From positions 1-64,000 of the forward strand of contig NZ_PXXX01000006.1 of NCBI RefSeq assembly GCF_003367505.1: a DNA stretch of 64,000 bases, read 5' to 3'. The translations under genes were made by a program, and so were the position numbers. The first letter of the stretch is position 1, and the number at the start of each line of letters is the position of its first letter. This DNA is from Lysinibacillus capsici. GTDB taxonomy: Bacteria; Bacillota; Bacilli; Bacillales_A; Planococcaceae. Below the pieces are notes generated by a model. That model saw only the letters and a program-made list of their open reading frames with translations, had not been told where the DNA came from and did no database searches. Below are positions 52,963 to 61,781 of this stretch, piece by piece.

Positions 52963-54249
52963 ATGATGAAAAAAATAATGGACTATCAGAATGTTCGAGG
53001 AACACAAGATTATTTACCAGAGCAAGAGGCTACTCGTCGTGTGATACGACGTACGTTAGAAGATACATTTATAGCCTATGGCTGCAAGCCGTTAGAAACA
53101 CCTATTCTTAACTATACAGAGTTGATGGCTTCTAAATATGCTGGTGGTGCTGAGATTTTAGAGGAGATGTATACATTAACAGATCGAGGTGAGCGAGATT
53201 TAGCGTTACGCTATGATTTAACAATTCCATTTGCAAAAGTTGTAGCGATGAATCCAGCGATTGCTATGCCATTTAAACGATATGAGATTGGCAAAGTGTT
53301 TCGAGATGGCCCCATCAAGGCTGGTCGTTTTCGCGAATTTACACAATGTGATGTAGATATTGTTGGGGTAGAATCACAGGCTGCTGAGGCGGAGCTAATG
53401 ATGATGGCGATAGATGCCTTTGATCAGCTTAAACTTAAAATTAATCTCCAATATAATAATCGCAAGCTTTTAGTTGGTTTACTGCAATTATTTGAGGTTG
53501 AACAGGAACAAATGAATCGAGTTATTTTAACATTAGATAAGATTGAAAAAATAGACGAGAAAACAATGCTCGCAGAATTGAAGGCATTGGGGTTATCAGA
53601 TAATAGTATTCATAAAATAAAGCACTTTTTAGATGAACGTCCTCAAATAAGTATGGCGTATTTTGAAGGATTCGCGACTGAGAATGTCTTTTTACAACAA
53701 GGTTTACAGGAATTAATGGAACTAACTTCTTATTTAGAGGCACTTGAAATAAGTGACCAATGTATTTTCAATCCATTTTTAGCGAGGGGACTTGAAATTT
53801 ACACAGGAACAATTTATGAAATTTTTTTAGCAGATGGAATAATCCGCTCAAGTATTGGTAGTGGGGGACGCTATGACAATGCTATTGGTGGCCTTTTAGA
53901 GACAAATCAAACCTATGCTACTGTTGGTATTTCATTTGGTTTAGATGTCATCTATACAGCATTGGAGCTTTCGGGAAAAACAGAGCAAAACGCTCCTAGC
54001 GTGGATATTTATATTATTCCTCTGGGAACAGAAAAAGAGGCACTAAAGCTAGCAACTGCATTACGGCGAGAAAAATATAAGATAGAAGTTGAGCTAAGTG
54101 GGAAAAAAGTGAAAAAGGCGATGGAAAAAGCCAATCGTGAAAACACACCAAAGGTTATTGTATTAGGAGATAACGAGGTCAATCAAAATATGTATAAAAT
54201 AAAAGATATGAAAAGCGGTGAGGAAGAAATCGTTGCATTTATCTTTTAA
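52963..54249 (+). CDS. hisS: histidyl-tRNA synthetase, second type (HisS2-like)
   Basis: A 428-residue class II synthetase. Motif 1 region begins with QNVRGTQDYLPEQ. Motif 2 reads KRYEIGKVFRDGPIKAGRFREFTQCDVDIVG, longer and closer to the archaeal/eukaryal form than to usual bacterial HisRS. The His-binding RGLEIYTGTIYE, motif 3-like GSGGRYDNAIGG and a C-terminal anticodon domain (VDIYIIPLGTEKEALKLA) are present, so it is not a catalytically reduced HisZ. It is not next to aspS, the usual bacillar hisS neighbour, so a second housekeeping copy probably exists elsewhere. ATG 52963 or 52966 follows GAGGAGGAG. Confidence 0.85.
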   Translation: MMKKIMDYQNVRGTQDYLPEQEATRRVIRRTLEDTFIAYGCKPLETPILNYTELMASKYAGGAEILEEMYTLTDRGERDLALRYDLTIPFAKVVAMNPAIAMPFKRYEIGKVFRDGPIKAGRFREFTQCDVDIVGVESQAAEAELMMMAIDAFDQLKLKINLQYNNRKLLVGLLQLFEVEQEQMNRVILTLDKIEKIDEKTMLAELKALGLSDNSIHKIKHFLDERPQISMAYFEGFATENVFLQQGLQELMELTSYLEALEISDQCIFNPFLARGLEIYTGTIYEIFLADGIIRSSIGSGGRYDNAIGGLLETNQTYATVGISFGLDVIYTALELSGKTEQNAPSVDIYIIPLGTEKEALKLATALRREKYKIEVELSGKKVKKAMEKANRENTPKVIVLGDNEVNQNMYKIKDMKSGEEEIVAFIF

Positions 54250-54265
54250 ACACCATAGCATGGAA

Positions 54266-54309
54266 AAAACGGCTGATCCCACTCTATTATAGGATTTGAG
54301 CCGTTTTTT
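54266..54309 (+). terminator. bidirectional terminator between hisS and the ABC permease
   Basis: AAAACGGCT pairs with AGCCGTTTT, with extra inner TCC/GGA pairing, A-rich on one side and TTTTTT on the other, between convergent genes. Confidence 0.85.
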
Positions 54310-54311
54310 GG

Positions 54312-55934
54312 TTATTTTTTCGATTTAAAAACCAGTTTCCATATCAAGATGTTGATGAAGAAAAGCACAATGAAATATATAGTGGAGCCGTATGTTATCT
54401 GACTAGCTATTATATAGTGCAGCCCTACAAGTAAACCTAAAGGGAGCAATAACAAAAGAATCTTCCAGCCTTGCGCATCATTAACTTCATCATAGGGTTT
54501 GGTAAAGGGTAATTTGTTTGTCATCATGACGAAACAAAAGATGGTATATAACCAACTTGTTACCAAAACAGCTAGTAAATCAGGGATAATTCGAATACCA
54601 TAAATATAGCTAAAGACTATACTTAGTACTAAAAATAACGGAGTATACAATTTAATTAAAAATGCCTTTAAGCTACCTTTTTGTAAATCTGTATAATCTT
54701 TAAGCGGTAGCGTTTTATAAATCCATGCAGCCTTATATTTAGCAGAGTGACCAAGCATAAGGACAGCGGATGGTATAATCATCATACTAAAATAGATATT
54801 TAAATAGCTCATACTACTAGCATAATCGACTTCTTCCCCTCTGCTAAAAGTAAACATGAAAATAAAGGGAATAATAAATGAAAAGCCTAAAGATGGGTAG
54901 ACCTTTAGCTTAAACTCTCGCTCTTGCTTCATCATCAGAGCTGCGAAGCGATAGAAAGCTCGTTCCTCGTGTGTTCTACACACAATGGTTAATAAAAACG
55001 ACTTTAGTCGATTGTTCTTTTCCTTTTTAGACTTACTTGTACTTAGCAGTTTTTGGAGATTGCGTTCAAAGGTTGGTATGAGTTTAATATAGATCCAAAT
55101 CGAAATAATAGGTACAATCACTGCTAAGATGGTATAAATGACTGTCAATAAGGATGTGTCACCATGCAGTATGAGTTCATAAGGGGCAGCGAACCACATC
55201 GGTATTAAGAAGAGGTTCCACCAATGAAACGATACTACCATATCTAAATTGACGAATTCAAAGGATCGAATAAGAACTTGGTAGCCAATCATCAGCATTA
55301 GAGATAAAGCGATTTGTACATAATTAATCATATCCTTCAGCTTTTCACCATCGAAGAAGCGTAAAATGGCAATATATAAAATGGCTGTGATGGCAACTAT
55401 AAATAAATTCATTAATAGAATCTCAAGACCTGTTAAAATAAAAAACACAATACCTTGAGTAAAAAGGCTGACTATTAGAGGGATGGCTGTTAGGGCCAAT
55501 GTTAAATAGGATAAATAAATAAAAATATGCATAAATTTTGCTGCATTAATTGTTTTAGCTGAAATAGGCTTAGTTGAAAGTATGCTTTTATCTCGTACAT
55601 CTAAAAGCACAGAAGAAAAGTCAGAAATCAATGAAGTCATAATCAAAAAGATGATCATTGCAAAGGCGATACTCATCTGAAATAGAAAATTTTGACCAAA
55701 TCCCATAAGCGGGATGAGTATAAGCCCGAATAACATATAAATCCATAGAGACTTAATGTAGCCATACTTTTGATTGTCTTTCTTTTTGTTTTGATTAAAT
55801 AGGGTAGGTACTTTCCGTTCATCCATTGTTAATTTTATATGGAGGATTTTTCTCATCATGTCATAATCAATGCCCATTTTTATAAAAAGCCATCGGAACT
55901 TATCAAGCAATCGTAGCGTTTTGAAATCTGTCAT
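54312..55934 (-). CDS. ABC-2 type exporter permease
   Basis: A 540-residue membrane protein with about twelve predicted helices. The cytosolic N terminus of about 70 residues is rich in Lys and Arg. Its ATG overlaps the stop codon of the upstream ATPase gene by four bases, so the two are translationally coupled. Together they would form an ABC exporter of unknown cargo. I do not recognise a bacteriocin, lantibiotic or capsule motif. Terminated by the shared hairpin at 54266-54309. Confidence 0.78.
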   Translation of the reverse strand: MTDFKTLRLLDKFRWLFIKMGIDYDMMRKILHIKLTMDERKVPTLFNQNKKKDNQKYGYIKSLWIYMLFGLILIPLMGFGQNFLFQMSIAFAMIIFLIMTSLISDFSSVLLDVRDKSILSTKPISAKTINAAKFMHIFIYLSYLTLALTAIPLIVSLFTQGIVFFILTGLEILLMNLFIVAITAILYIAILRFFDGEKLKDMINYVQIALSLMLMIGYQVLIRSFEFVNLDMVVSFHWWNLFLIPMWFAAPYELILHGDTSLLTVIYTILAVIVPIISIWIYIKLIPTFERNLQKLLSTSKSKKEKNNRLKSFLLTIVCRTHEERAFYRFAALMMKQEREFKLKVYPSLGFSFIIPFIFMFTFSRGEEVDYASSMSYLNIYFSMMIIPSAVLMLGHSAKYKAAWIYKTLPLKDYTDLQKGSLKAFLIKLYTPLFLVLSIVFSYIYGIRIIPDLLAVLVTSWLYTIFCFVMMTNKLPFTKPYDEVNDAQGWKILLLLLPLGLLVGLHYIIASQITYGSTIYFIVLFFINILIWKLVFKSKK

Positions 55935-56713
55935 AATTGTCCCCCACGAACGACGGACACGAATTTTTCTCCGATTTCCTGATGTTCATGAAATCCTGTT
56001 AACTGGTTAAAAATTCTTTCTAATGTTCCTTCAGTATTATCTGCTTTTAATTGGGCAAATGTTCCGTCCGCTGCAATTTTTCCATCATACAGCAAAATGA
56101 TGCGGCTACTGATTTTTTCAACGACATCCATAATGTGTGATGAGTAAAATATAGTCTTTCCATTGGCAGCTAGTTGCGTTAAGATTTCTTTAAAAATCAT
56201 GACACTGTTTGCGTCTAGGCCATTGATTGGTTCATCTAAAAATAGCAGGTCTGGATTATGTATAAGGCTTGCAATAATTAGTAGTTTTTGACGCATGCCT
56301 TTAGAATAGGAAGAAATTCTAGAATGGTATGCTTCACCAACTCCAAACAGTTCCATTAGTGATTTGGATTTGTCAGCCGCCTCCTCTAGCTCTAATCCAT
56401 ATAGCTGGCCGATGAAGGTTAAATACTCATAGCCTGTTAAGTTATCATAAACATCAGCGATTTCAGGGACGTAACCAATTCGCCGTTTATAATCAATTTG
56501 GTCTTGTCCTATGCTTTTCCCAAAGAGCTTAATTTCGCCACCAAAATCACCTTCTAGCCCTAGAATAAGTTTTACAGTTGTACTTTTACCCGCGCCATTG
56601 GGGCCGATATAACCGATGATTTCACCTCTAGCTGCGTGAAGGTCAATCCCTTTCAAAATTTCCTTGTTTCCATAACTCTTCGTTAAATTCGTAATTGTTA
56701 AAATCTCTTCCAT
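55931..56713 (-). CDS. ABC transporter ATP-binding protein
   Basis: A 260-residue ATPase with Walker A GPNGAGKST (near residue 39), Q-loop region GYVPEIADVYDNLTGYEY, signature YSKGMRQKL, Walker B LLFLDEPINGLD and the switch His in FYSSHIMDVVE. The C-terminal extension past residue 215 is typical of ABC-2 exporters of the CcmA/EcsA kind. GAAAGGGG precedes the ATG. First gene of a two-gene operon with the permease. Confidence 0.9.
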   Translation of the reverse strand: MEEILTITNLTKSYGNKEILKGIDLHAARGEIIGYIGPNGAGKSTTVKLILGLEGDFGGEIKLFGKSIGQDQIDYKRRIGYVPEIADVYDNLTGYEYLTFIGQLYGLELEEAADKSKSLMELFGVGEAYHSRISSYSKGMRQKLLIIASLIHNPDLLFLDEPINGLDANSVMIFKEILTQLAANGKTIFYSSHIMDVVEKISSRIILLYDGKIAADGTFAQLKADNTEGTLERIFNQLTGFHEHQEIGEKFVSVVRGGQL

Positions 56714-56933
56714 TTTATAGCCCCTTTCAATTATTTTGGAAAATTAACCATAATTACACTATATCATATTAAAAGAGATAATATTCCTTATGCTAAAATG
56801 AAACCAGTTCAATCAAAAATAGAGAGATTTTCTTATATAAAGGGAAATTTAAAAACGGAATAGATTTATTATTTTAAGGTAAATACGCTTTATTTATAGT
56901 TGGCTTATTTCAAAAAAGTGAGGTGAATGACAC

Positions 56934-57083
56934 ATGAAAAAAATTGAAGTGGTATTGTCTGACTATAATCCAAATTGGGCTATCTTTTTCAATATAATTC
57001 GCCCAACATATACCCTGAAAAAAGAGCCTTTCATTCAAAAGGTGATTACTCAAGCTAAAAATGAAGGTTATGGAAAAAATTAA
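56934..57083 (+). pseudogene. short remnant resembling a GrpB (UPF0157) family gene
   Basis: A 49-codon frame with a good AGGTGAATG site before ATG 56934. It begins MKKIEVVLSDYNPNWAIFF, like the KVEVVPYDPxWPxLF start of GrpB-family nucleotidyltransferase-fold proteins. It ends KKEPFIQKVITQAKNEG, similar to their KxPFIQ C-terminal region. The full family length is about 170 residues, so the middle would be deleted. It could instead be a short real protein; the GrpB reading is tentative. Confidence 0.45.
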
Positions 57084-57084
57084 A

Positions 57085-57118
57085 AAAGCCATTCTAAAAA
57101 AAATTAGAGAATGGCTTT
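57085..57118 (+). terminator. bidirectional terminator
   Basis: AAAGCCATTCT pairs perfectly with AGAATGGCTTT around a 12-base A-rich loop, between the GrpB-like remnant and the convergent carbamoylase gene. Confidence 0.8.
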
Positions 57119-57133
57119 CTTCTATATAGTAGT

Positions 57134-58345
57134 CTATTTAGCAAGTTCAACAACTGTATCATAAAAAATATTAGTTGCTACAATAATATCCTCATCTGAA
57201 CTGTATTCTAAAGGATTGTGACTAATACCATCCTTTGAACGGACGAATAGCATCCCAATCGGGGCAATTTCAGCTATATTCATTGCATCATGCCCAGCAC
57301 CACTTATGAGAGAATAAGGACGTATACCTTGCTTTTCAATACTTGTAGTAAGTTGCTGTTGTAGTAAGGCATCGGTTTTTGCAGGCTTAATGCGCTGTAA
57401 TACTTTAGAAGCCAATGAGACATGTCTTCGTTCAGCAATTTGTTGAAGCTGTTGCATTATTTCTTGCTCTAATGCACTTACTTTATTTTCGTCAATATCA
57501 CGAAGATCAATCGAGAACGTAACTTTACCTGGTATAACGTTTGTCCCATTTGGGGAGACCGTTAGCTTACCAACCGTTGCAACGGAATCTGTTGTATTGG
57601 TTAATAGTTGCTCAATAGCTAAAATCATTTCACTTGCTGCAGTTAGAGCATCCTGACGAATCGGCATAGGGGTTGCACCAGCATGTTCACTGACACCCGT
57701 TACGGTTACCTCTAACCATAATGGGGCTGCAATACCTGTGACAACACCGACTGGTAGGTCTTCATTTTCTAACACTTTTCCTTGCTCGATATGCATTTCT
57801 AAATAAGCTTTTATGTCATTACGATGCACTTGTGTTAAAGGATAAGGTGATAAATGGAAATCTTTCATGGCTTCTTCGATGGAAATGCCAGCTTCATCTG
57901 TATGCTGTAATTGCTCCTCTGTTAAAAGACCAGCCATTGCACTACTGCCAAGGAGCCCAAAGCCAAATCTTGTTCCTTCCTCATCCTTAAAAGCGACAAC
58001 TTGAATTTTTTTAGAGGGTATCAACTGTTGCTCATGCATAGTATGTACCACTTCAATAGCTGCTAGCACCCCTAATGCTCCATCATATTTGCCACCCTCT
58101 GGTACTGTATCGATGTGAGAACCTAGCATAATGGTTTCATTTCCTTCACCATATGTACCAATAAGGTTTCCAACTGCATCGATTGTGACATTCATACCTG
58201 CTTGTTCCATATAAGTTGTAACTAACTCAATTGCCTGCTTTTCTTCTGGTGTGAACGAGAAGCGGTTAATGCCACCTGTCTTTTCATTACGACCAATTTG
58301 ACTTAAGTCTTGAAGATGCTGTACGAGCCTAACTCCGTTAATCAT
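57134..58345 (-). CDS. N-carbamoyl-L-amino acid amidohydrolase (M20 hydantoinase/carbamoylase family)
   Basis: A 403-residue metal-dependent amidohydrolase. Metal and catalytic motifs are GSHIDTVPEGGKYDGALG (His and Asp ligands), KDEEGTRFG (catalytic Glu pair), LEMHIEQG and GAGHDAMN. The family includes L-carbamoylases and allantoate amidohydrolase. The gene upstream, four bases away, resembles ATC hydrolase, so N-carbamoyl-L-cysteine is a likely substrate, giving L-cysteine, CO2 and ammonia. AAAGAGTGATG precedes the ATG. The substrate is inferred from context. Confidence 0.85.
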   Translation of the reverse strand: MINGVRLVQHLQDLSQIGRNEKTGGINRFSFTPEEKQAIELVTTYMEQAGMNVTIDAVGNLIGTYGEGNETIMLGSHIDTVPEGGKYDGALGVLAAIEVVHTMHEQQLIPSKKIQVVAFKDEEGTRFGFGLLGSSAMAGLLTEEQLQHTDEAGISIEEAMKDFHLSPYPLTQVHRNDIKAYLEMHIEQGKVLENEDLPVGVVTGIAAPLWLEVTVTGVSEHAGATPMPIRQDALTAASEMILAIEQLLTNTTDSVATVGKLTVSPNGTNVIPGKVTFSIDLRDIDENKVSALEQEIMQQLQQIAERRHVSLASKVLQRIKPAKTDALLQQQLTTSIEKQGIRPYSLISGAGHDAMNIAEIAPIGMLFVRSKDGISHNPLEYSSDEDIIVATNIFYDTVVELAK

Positions 58346-58349
58346 GACA

Positions 58350-59045
58350 TCACTCTTTCATTTGGAATTGGAAGTGGCACTGTCCTTCACGTAAAACAAA
58401 TTGATCATGTACCACCTCTAGGCTTTTATTGTACCCTTTAGCAATAGAGGGGTCGATGACTTTACAATACAAAATTCCATATTTACCCATATCATCATCT
58501 GCCCATTGTTGACCTAATGGGCAGTGAGTAAACGTTTGTTCAACCTCATTTTCCTTATAAACTGTATCGATTTCAAACAAATCACTGCGACCCATATCAT
58601 AGTTAGTTAAATAATGCTCCACGGAATTTTCTAGACCGTTTGTGCGAGCACGTTGAGCAATACCTTGGCCTCGCTTATGACCAAAACGCTCTACTGCCCG
58701 CATAATCACTTGTTCACCAGCTTCTCCATATTCATCTACAACTGGCTTGGCAATCTGTGCAAACATTTTAGAAAATCGAGCAAACGGTGTTAAATCAGCA
58801 AATTTCTCTTCACCTACAACGATTTGGGGTAAGTATTCAAAGAAAGTATGATTTTCCCCTTCTGCTGTTGCTTTTTTCGCCATGGCTTCAGCATCCTTTA
58901 AACCAAACGCCTCTAAGCCTTTTTGTACTAATCTCCGACCATGCTCTCCGTACTGCTCTGTAATGGAGAGATGTAATTCTGTAAACATTTTTGCGGTAAT
59001 TATGTCCATAGATAAAGCCTTCATCATTAATCTTTCCTCTGCCAT
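58350..59045 (-). CDS. L-2-amino-thiazoline-4-carboxylic acid hydrolase family protein
   Basis: A 231-residue protein resembling the ATC hydrolase family (AtcB of Pseudomonas), which opens the thiazoline ring of ATC to N-carbamoyl-L-cysteine. The helical N-terminal part has two similar stretches, EQYGEHGRRLVQKGLEAFG and DEYGEAGEQVIMRAVERFG, an internal repeat. A C-terminal domain carries THCPLGQQW and YCKVIDPSIAKGYN with two Cys. The gene is transcribed with the carbamoylase gene behind it and is divergent from a LysR gene. Family members also occur with other ring-opening pathways, so ATC itself is not proven. Confidence 0.7.
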   Translation of the reverse strand: MAEERLMMKALSMDIITAKMFTELHLSITEQYGEHGRRLVQKGLEAFGLKDAEAMAKKATAEGENHTFFEYLPQIVVGEEKFADLTPFARFSKMFAQIAKPVVDEYGEAGEQVIMRAVERFGHKRGQGIAQRARTNGLENSVEHYLTNYDMGRSDLFEIDTVYKENEVEQTFTHCPLGQQWADDDMGKYGILYCKVIDPSIAKGYNKSLEVVHDQFVLREGQCHFQFQMKE

Positions 59046-59182
59046 TTTATGAGCCCCCTCATTAACAAATCATATTGATTTACTTGGATTTTATTTTTAT
59101 TATAGAGGTGGCTAGTAATTTAAATCAAATGAATATTTACACAATCAACTATGAAAAAAAATCATAAAAGGAGCAGAATAGC

Positions 59183-60064
59183 ATGGCTACATTAGCACAA
59201 TATATTGCTTTCCATACACTTATCGATACAGGAAATTTTACAGAAACAGGCTTAAAGCTCAATCTCACACAGTCTTCAATCAGTCATACGATTAGTAATT
59301 TAGAGGCAGAATTAGGGCTTTCTCTAATTATTCGAAACCGCAATAATATTGTTTTAACGAGTGAGGGGAAAATTGTTTACGAACACATCTCAAAAATATT
59401 GCAGCAACAACAGCAGCTTGAAACCACTGTAGCAAATTTAAAAAATCTCATTGGGGGGACGTTATCGGTTGGTATTCTACCAAGTGTTTCTCTGGTCTTA
59501 TTACCAAAGGTTTTAGCGTATTTCGAACAGCATCATCCAGACCTACAAATACGTTTGATGGAGGGAGATTATGATCAAATCGAAGAATGGCTTCATAATG
59601 GCGTTGTCGATATCGGTTTTTTAGTGCAACCAAATTCTAAACATCTTGTATTCGATGCGATTTTTAATGATGAGCTTGTTTGCATTATGGCACAGGAGCA
59701 TCCATTGGCTAAGGAAGAGAGGCTCTCTCTAGAGCAATTGCAGGATGAACGCTGGATTATGCCTAAACGTACGATTGATCGAGATGTATCAAGGATCTTA
59801 GCTAAACATAAAATCCATCCCAATGTAGTCTATGAATTATCAGTTGACCAAGTCATTTTGACAATGGTCAATGAAAATTTAGGCATTTCTGTTGTGCCGA
59901 ACTCGCTTTTACTACATGCACCAAGTAACCTGATTAGAAAAAAATTTTATCAAGCATATATTAGACAGGTTGGAATTGCACACAAACACAGTATTCATCT
60001 TTCTCCAGGAGCTTTAAAGTTTGTAGAAATATCGAAATACTTTGCCTCCTTTTTACAAAATTAG
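59183..60064 (+). CDS. LysR family regulator of the ATC-hydrolase/carbamoylase locus
   Basis: A 293-residue LTTR. The HTH is GNFTETGLKLNLTQSSISHTISNLE, followed by an effector domain with GTLSVGILPSVSLVLLPKVL. It is divergent from the hydrolase pair and 70 bases before the symporter promoter, so it is the obvious candidate regulator for both. GGAGCAG precedes the ATG. It is not closely similar to the two LysR proteins of the tricarboxylate locus. Confidence 0.87.
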   Translation: MATLAQYIAFHTLIDTGNFTETGLKLNLTQSSISHTISNLEAELGLSLIIRNRNNIVLTSEGKIVYEHISKILQQQQQLETTVANLKNLIGGTLSVGILPSVSLVLLPKVLAYFEQHHPDLQIRLMEGDYDQIEEWLHNGVVDIGFLVQPNSKHLVFDAIFNDELVCIMAQEHPLAKEERLSLEQLQDERWIMPKRTIDRDVSRILAKHKIHPNVVYELSVDQVILTMVNENLGISVVPNSLLLHAPSNLIRKKFYQAYIRQVGIAHKHSIHLSPGALKFVEISKYFASFLQN

Positions 60065-60067
60065 TTA

Positions 60068-60096
60068 TTGACAATTAAAAAAACCCGAACTATTAT
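60068..60096 (+). promoter_or_regulatory. sigma-A promoter of the Na+/solute symporter
   Basis: TTGACA and TATTAT are separated by exactly 17 bases, directly after the LysR stop codon and 55 bases before the symporter start. Confidence 0.8.
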
Positions 60097-60150
60097 CTGA
60101 TAAAACCAATTGGGATTGTTTAGATTAATCAGATGGAGGACTTTGGGTAT

Positions 60151-61605
60151 ATGCATACAATTGTTTATGTTGAAATATTTATCTATTTACTCGCTATGCT
60201 AGGAGTGGGGATATACTTCAGTAAAAAAGATTTATCACATAATGATTACTTTCTAGGGGGAAATAAACTACCGGGCTGGGCGTTAGCCTTTTCTGAACGT
60301 GCAACGGGTGAATCCGCCTATATGTTTTTAGGGGCAATTGGCTTTATATATGTGGCTGGGCTGTCAGGCATTTGGATTTTATCTGGCATGCTTTTAGGCG
60401 TTGTTGCATCATGGCTATTTTTATCAAAGCGCTTTATGACAGAGCAACAAAAATATAAGGTGAATAGCCTAACAGATTATATTGCTGTTAAATTTCCAAA
60501 GCACGCAGATATAATTCGTTGGTTAGCTTCTGCAGTAATGGTGTTATTCTTTGTTTGCTATTTAGCAGCTCAATTTTCCGGGATGGGTAAAACGATTTAT
60601 TCATTCTCAGGACTCAACATCACTTGGGGAACAATTATTATTGGAGCAATAATAATTGCCTATTCATGTATGGGAGGATTTATGTCCGTTGTTTGGACAG
60701 ATACAATCCAAAGTTTTTTAATGCTGATCTCGTTTGTTATTGTACCAATTGCAGCTTATATGGAAATTCAACATCAAGGTTTAAGCATTTCAACAGAGCT
60801 AGCTCAAATGGGCAATGGTGCGGATAGTTGGGTTGGAGGCTTAAATGGACTTGCCTTAGGGGCGATGCTATTTACAAATCTATCCTGGTTCTTTGGCTGG
60901 CTTGGGGGGCAACCTCAATTGAGCTCTCGCTTTATGGCTATTACGACTGAAAAAGAGCGAATTACTGGCCGTAATATGGCGATTATTTGGACATTAATTG
61001 TCTATGTGGGTGCCTTTTTATCTGCGATTTTCGCGTCCACTTTGTATAAGCAAGGTTCTATTGAAGATCCTGAAATGATATTGCCGCATATGGTATTTGA
61101 AATTTTACCACCTTGGGTTGCAGGAATTATTGTGGCTGGTATTTTAGCAGCTATTATGTCAACGGCTTCGTCTCAATTGTTAGTCATCACAACATCGATA
61201 AGTGAGGATATAATTCATAAAACATTACGTTGGAATATTTCTAGCAAAAAATTAGTTCACCTTTCGCGTCTAGTAGCTGTTATTAGTGGGATTGTGGGTA
61301 TTATCATTTCACTCAAATCAGGTTCTGTAATTTATAGCTTAGTATCCTTTGCATGGGCAGGGATTGGCAATACATTTTCGGTTGTGATCCTTTTAATCTT
61401 TTTCTGGAAACGTGTGTCAGGCATTGGGGTTATTGCTACAATTATTGTCGGTTTTATTAGTGCGATTGTATGGTCCCTGTCACCTATGGAGGCTGTAGTG
61501 TCAGCCAAGGCAGCGACATTCTTTATTTGCTTAATTGTTGGAGTTGTGGTGTCCTTAGTATGTCCTGATAAAAAAGAAAACGGTCTGGATGATATTTTAA
61601 AATAA
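60151..61605 (+). CDS. sodium:solute symporter (SSS family, PutP-like)
   Basis: A 484-residue, about thirteen-helix symporter. NDYFLGGNKLPGWALAFSERATGESAYMF is the start typical of PutP-type members, with the Na+-site serines near STASSQLLVITTSISEDI. Family members carry proline, pantothenate, acetate and other solutes. The neighbouring ATC/carbamoylase genes suggest uptake of a related amino-acid-like compound, an inference. ATG 60151 follows GGAGGA; an upstream in-frame ATG at 60133 overlaps that site. Confidence 0.85.
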   Translation: MHTIVYVEIFIYLLAMLGVGIYFSKKDLSHNDYFLGGNKLPGWALAFSERATGESAYMFLGAIGFIYVAGLSGIWILSGMLLGVVASWLFLSKRFMTEQQKYKVNSLTDYIAVKFPKHADIIRWLASAVMVLFFVCYLAAQFSGMGKTIYSFSGLNITWGTIIIGAIIIAYSCMGGFMSVVWTDTIQSFLMLISFVIVPIAAYMEIQHQGLSISTELAQMGNGADSWVGGLNGLALGAMLFTNLSWFFGWLGGQPQLSSRFMAITTEKERITGRNMAIIWTLIVYVGAFLSAIFASTLYKQGSIEDPEMILPHMVFEILPPWVAGIIVAGILAAIMSTASSQLLVITTSISEDIIHKTLRWNISSKKLVHLSRLVAVISGIVGIIISLKSGSVIYSLVSFAWAGIGNTFSVVILLIFFWKRVSGIGVIATIIVGFISAIVWSLSPMEAVVSAKAATFFICLIVGVVVSLVCPDKKENGLDDILK

Positions 61606-61609
61606 TAAT

Positions 61610-61658
61610 AAAACTCCTTTTTTGCTGATATATTTCTCAAAAGAGGAGTTTTCTTTTT
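61610..61658 (+). terminator. terminator of the symporter gene
   Basis: AAAACTCC and GGAGTTTT close a stem extended by TTTTTTG/CAAAAGA pairing, followed by CTTTTT. Confidence 0.82.
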
Positions 61659-61781
61659 ATGCTTATGACCCTATTGAAATATGATAGAAAGAAGAGCAAC
61701 CACTCTAACAGGAAATTACATAATGTGTGGACCTTTTTGGTTATCAGGGTTTATGCAAAAATGAAGCAAGGGGGTTAGGAA

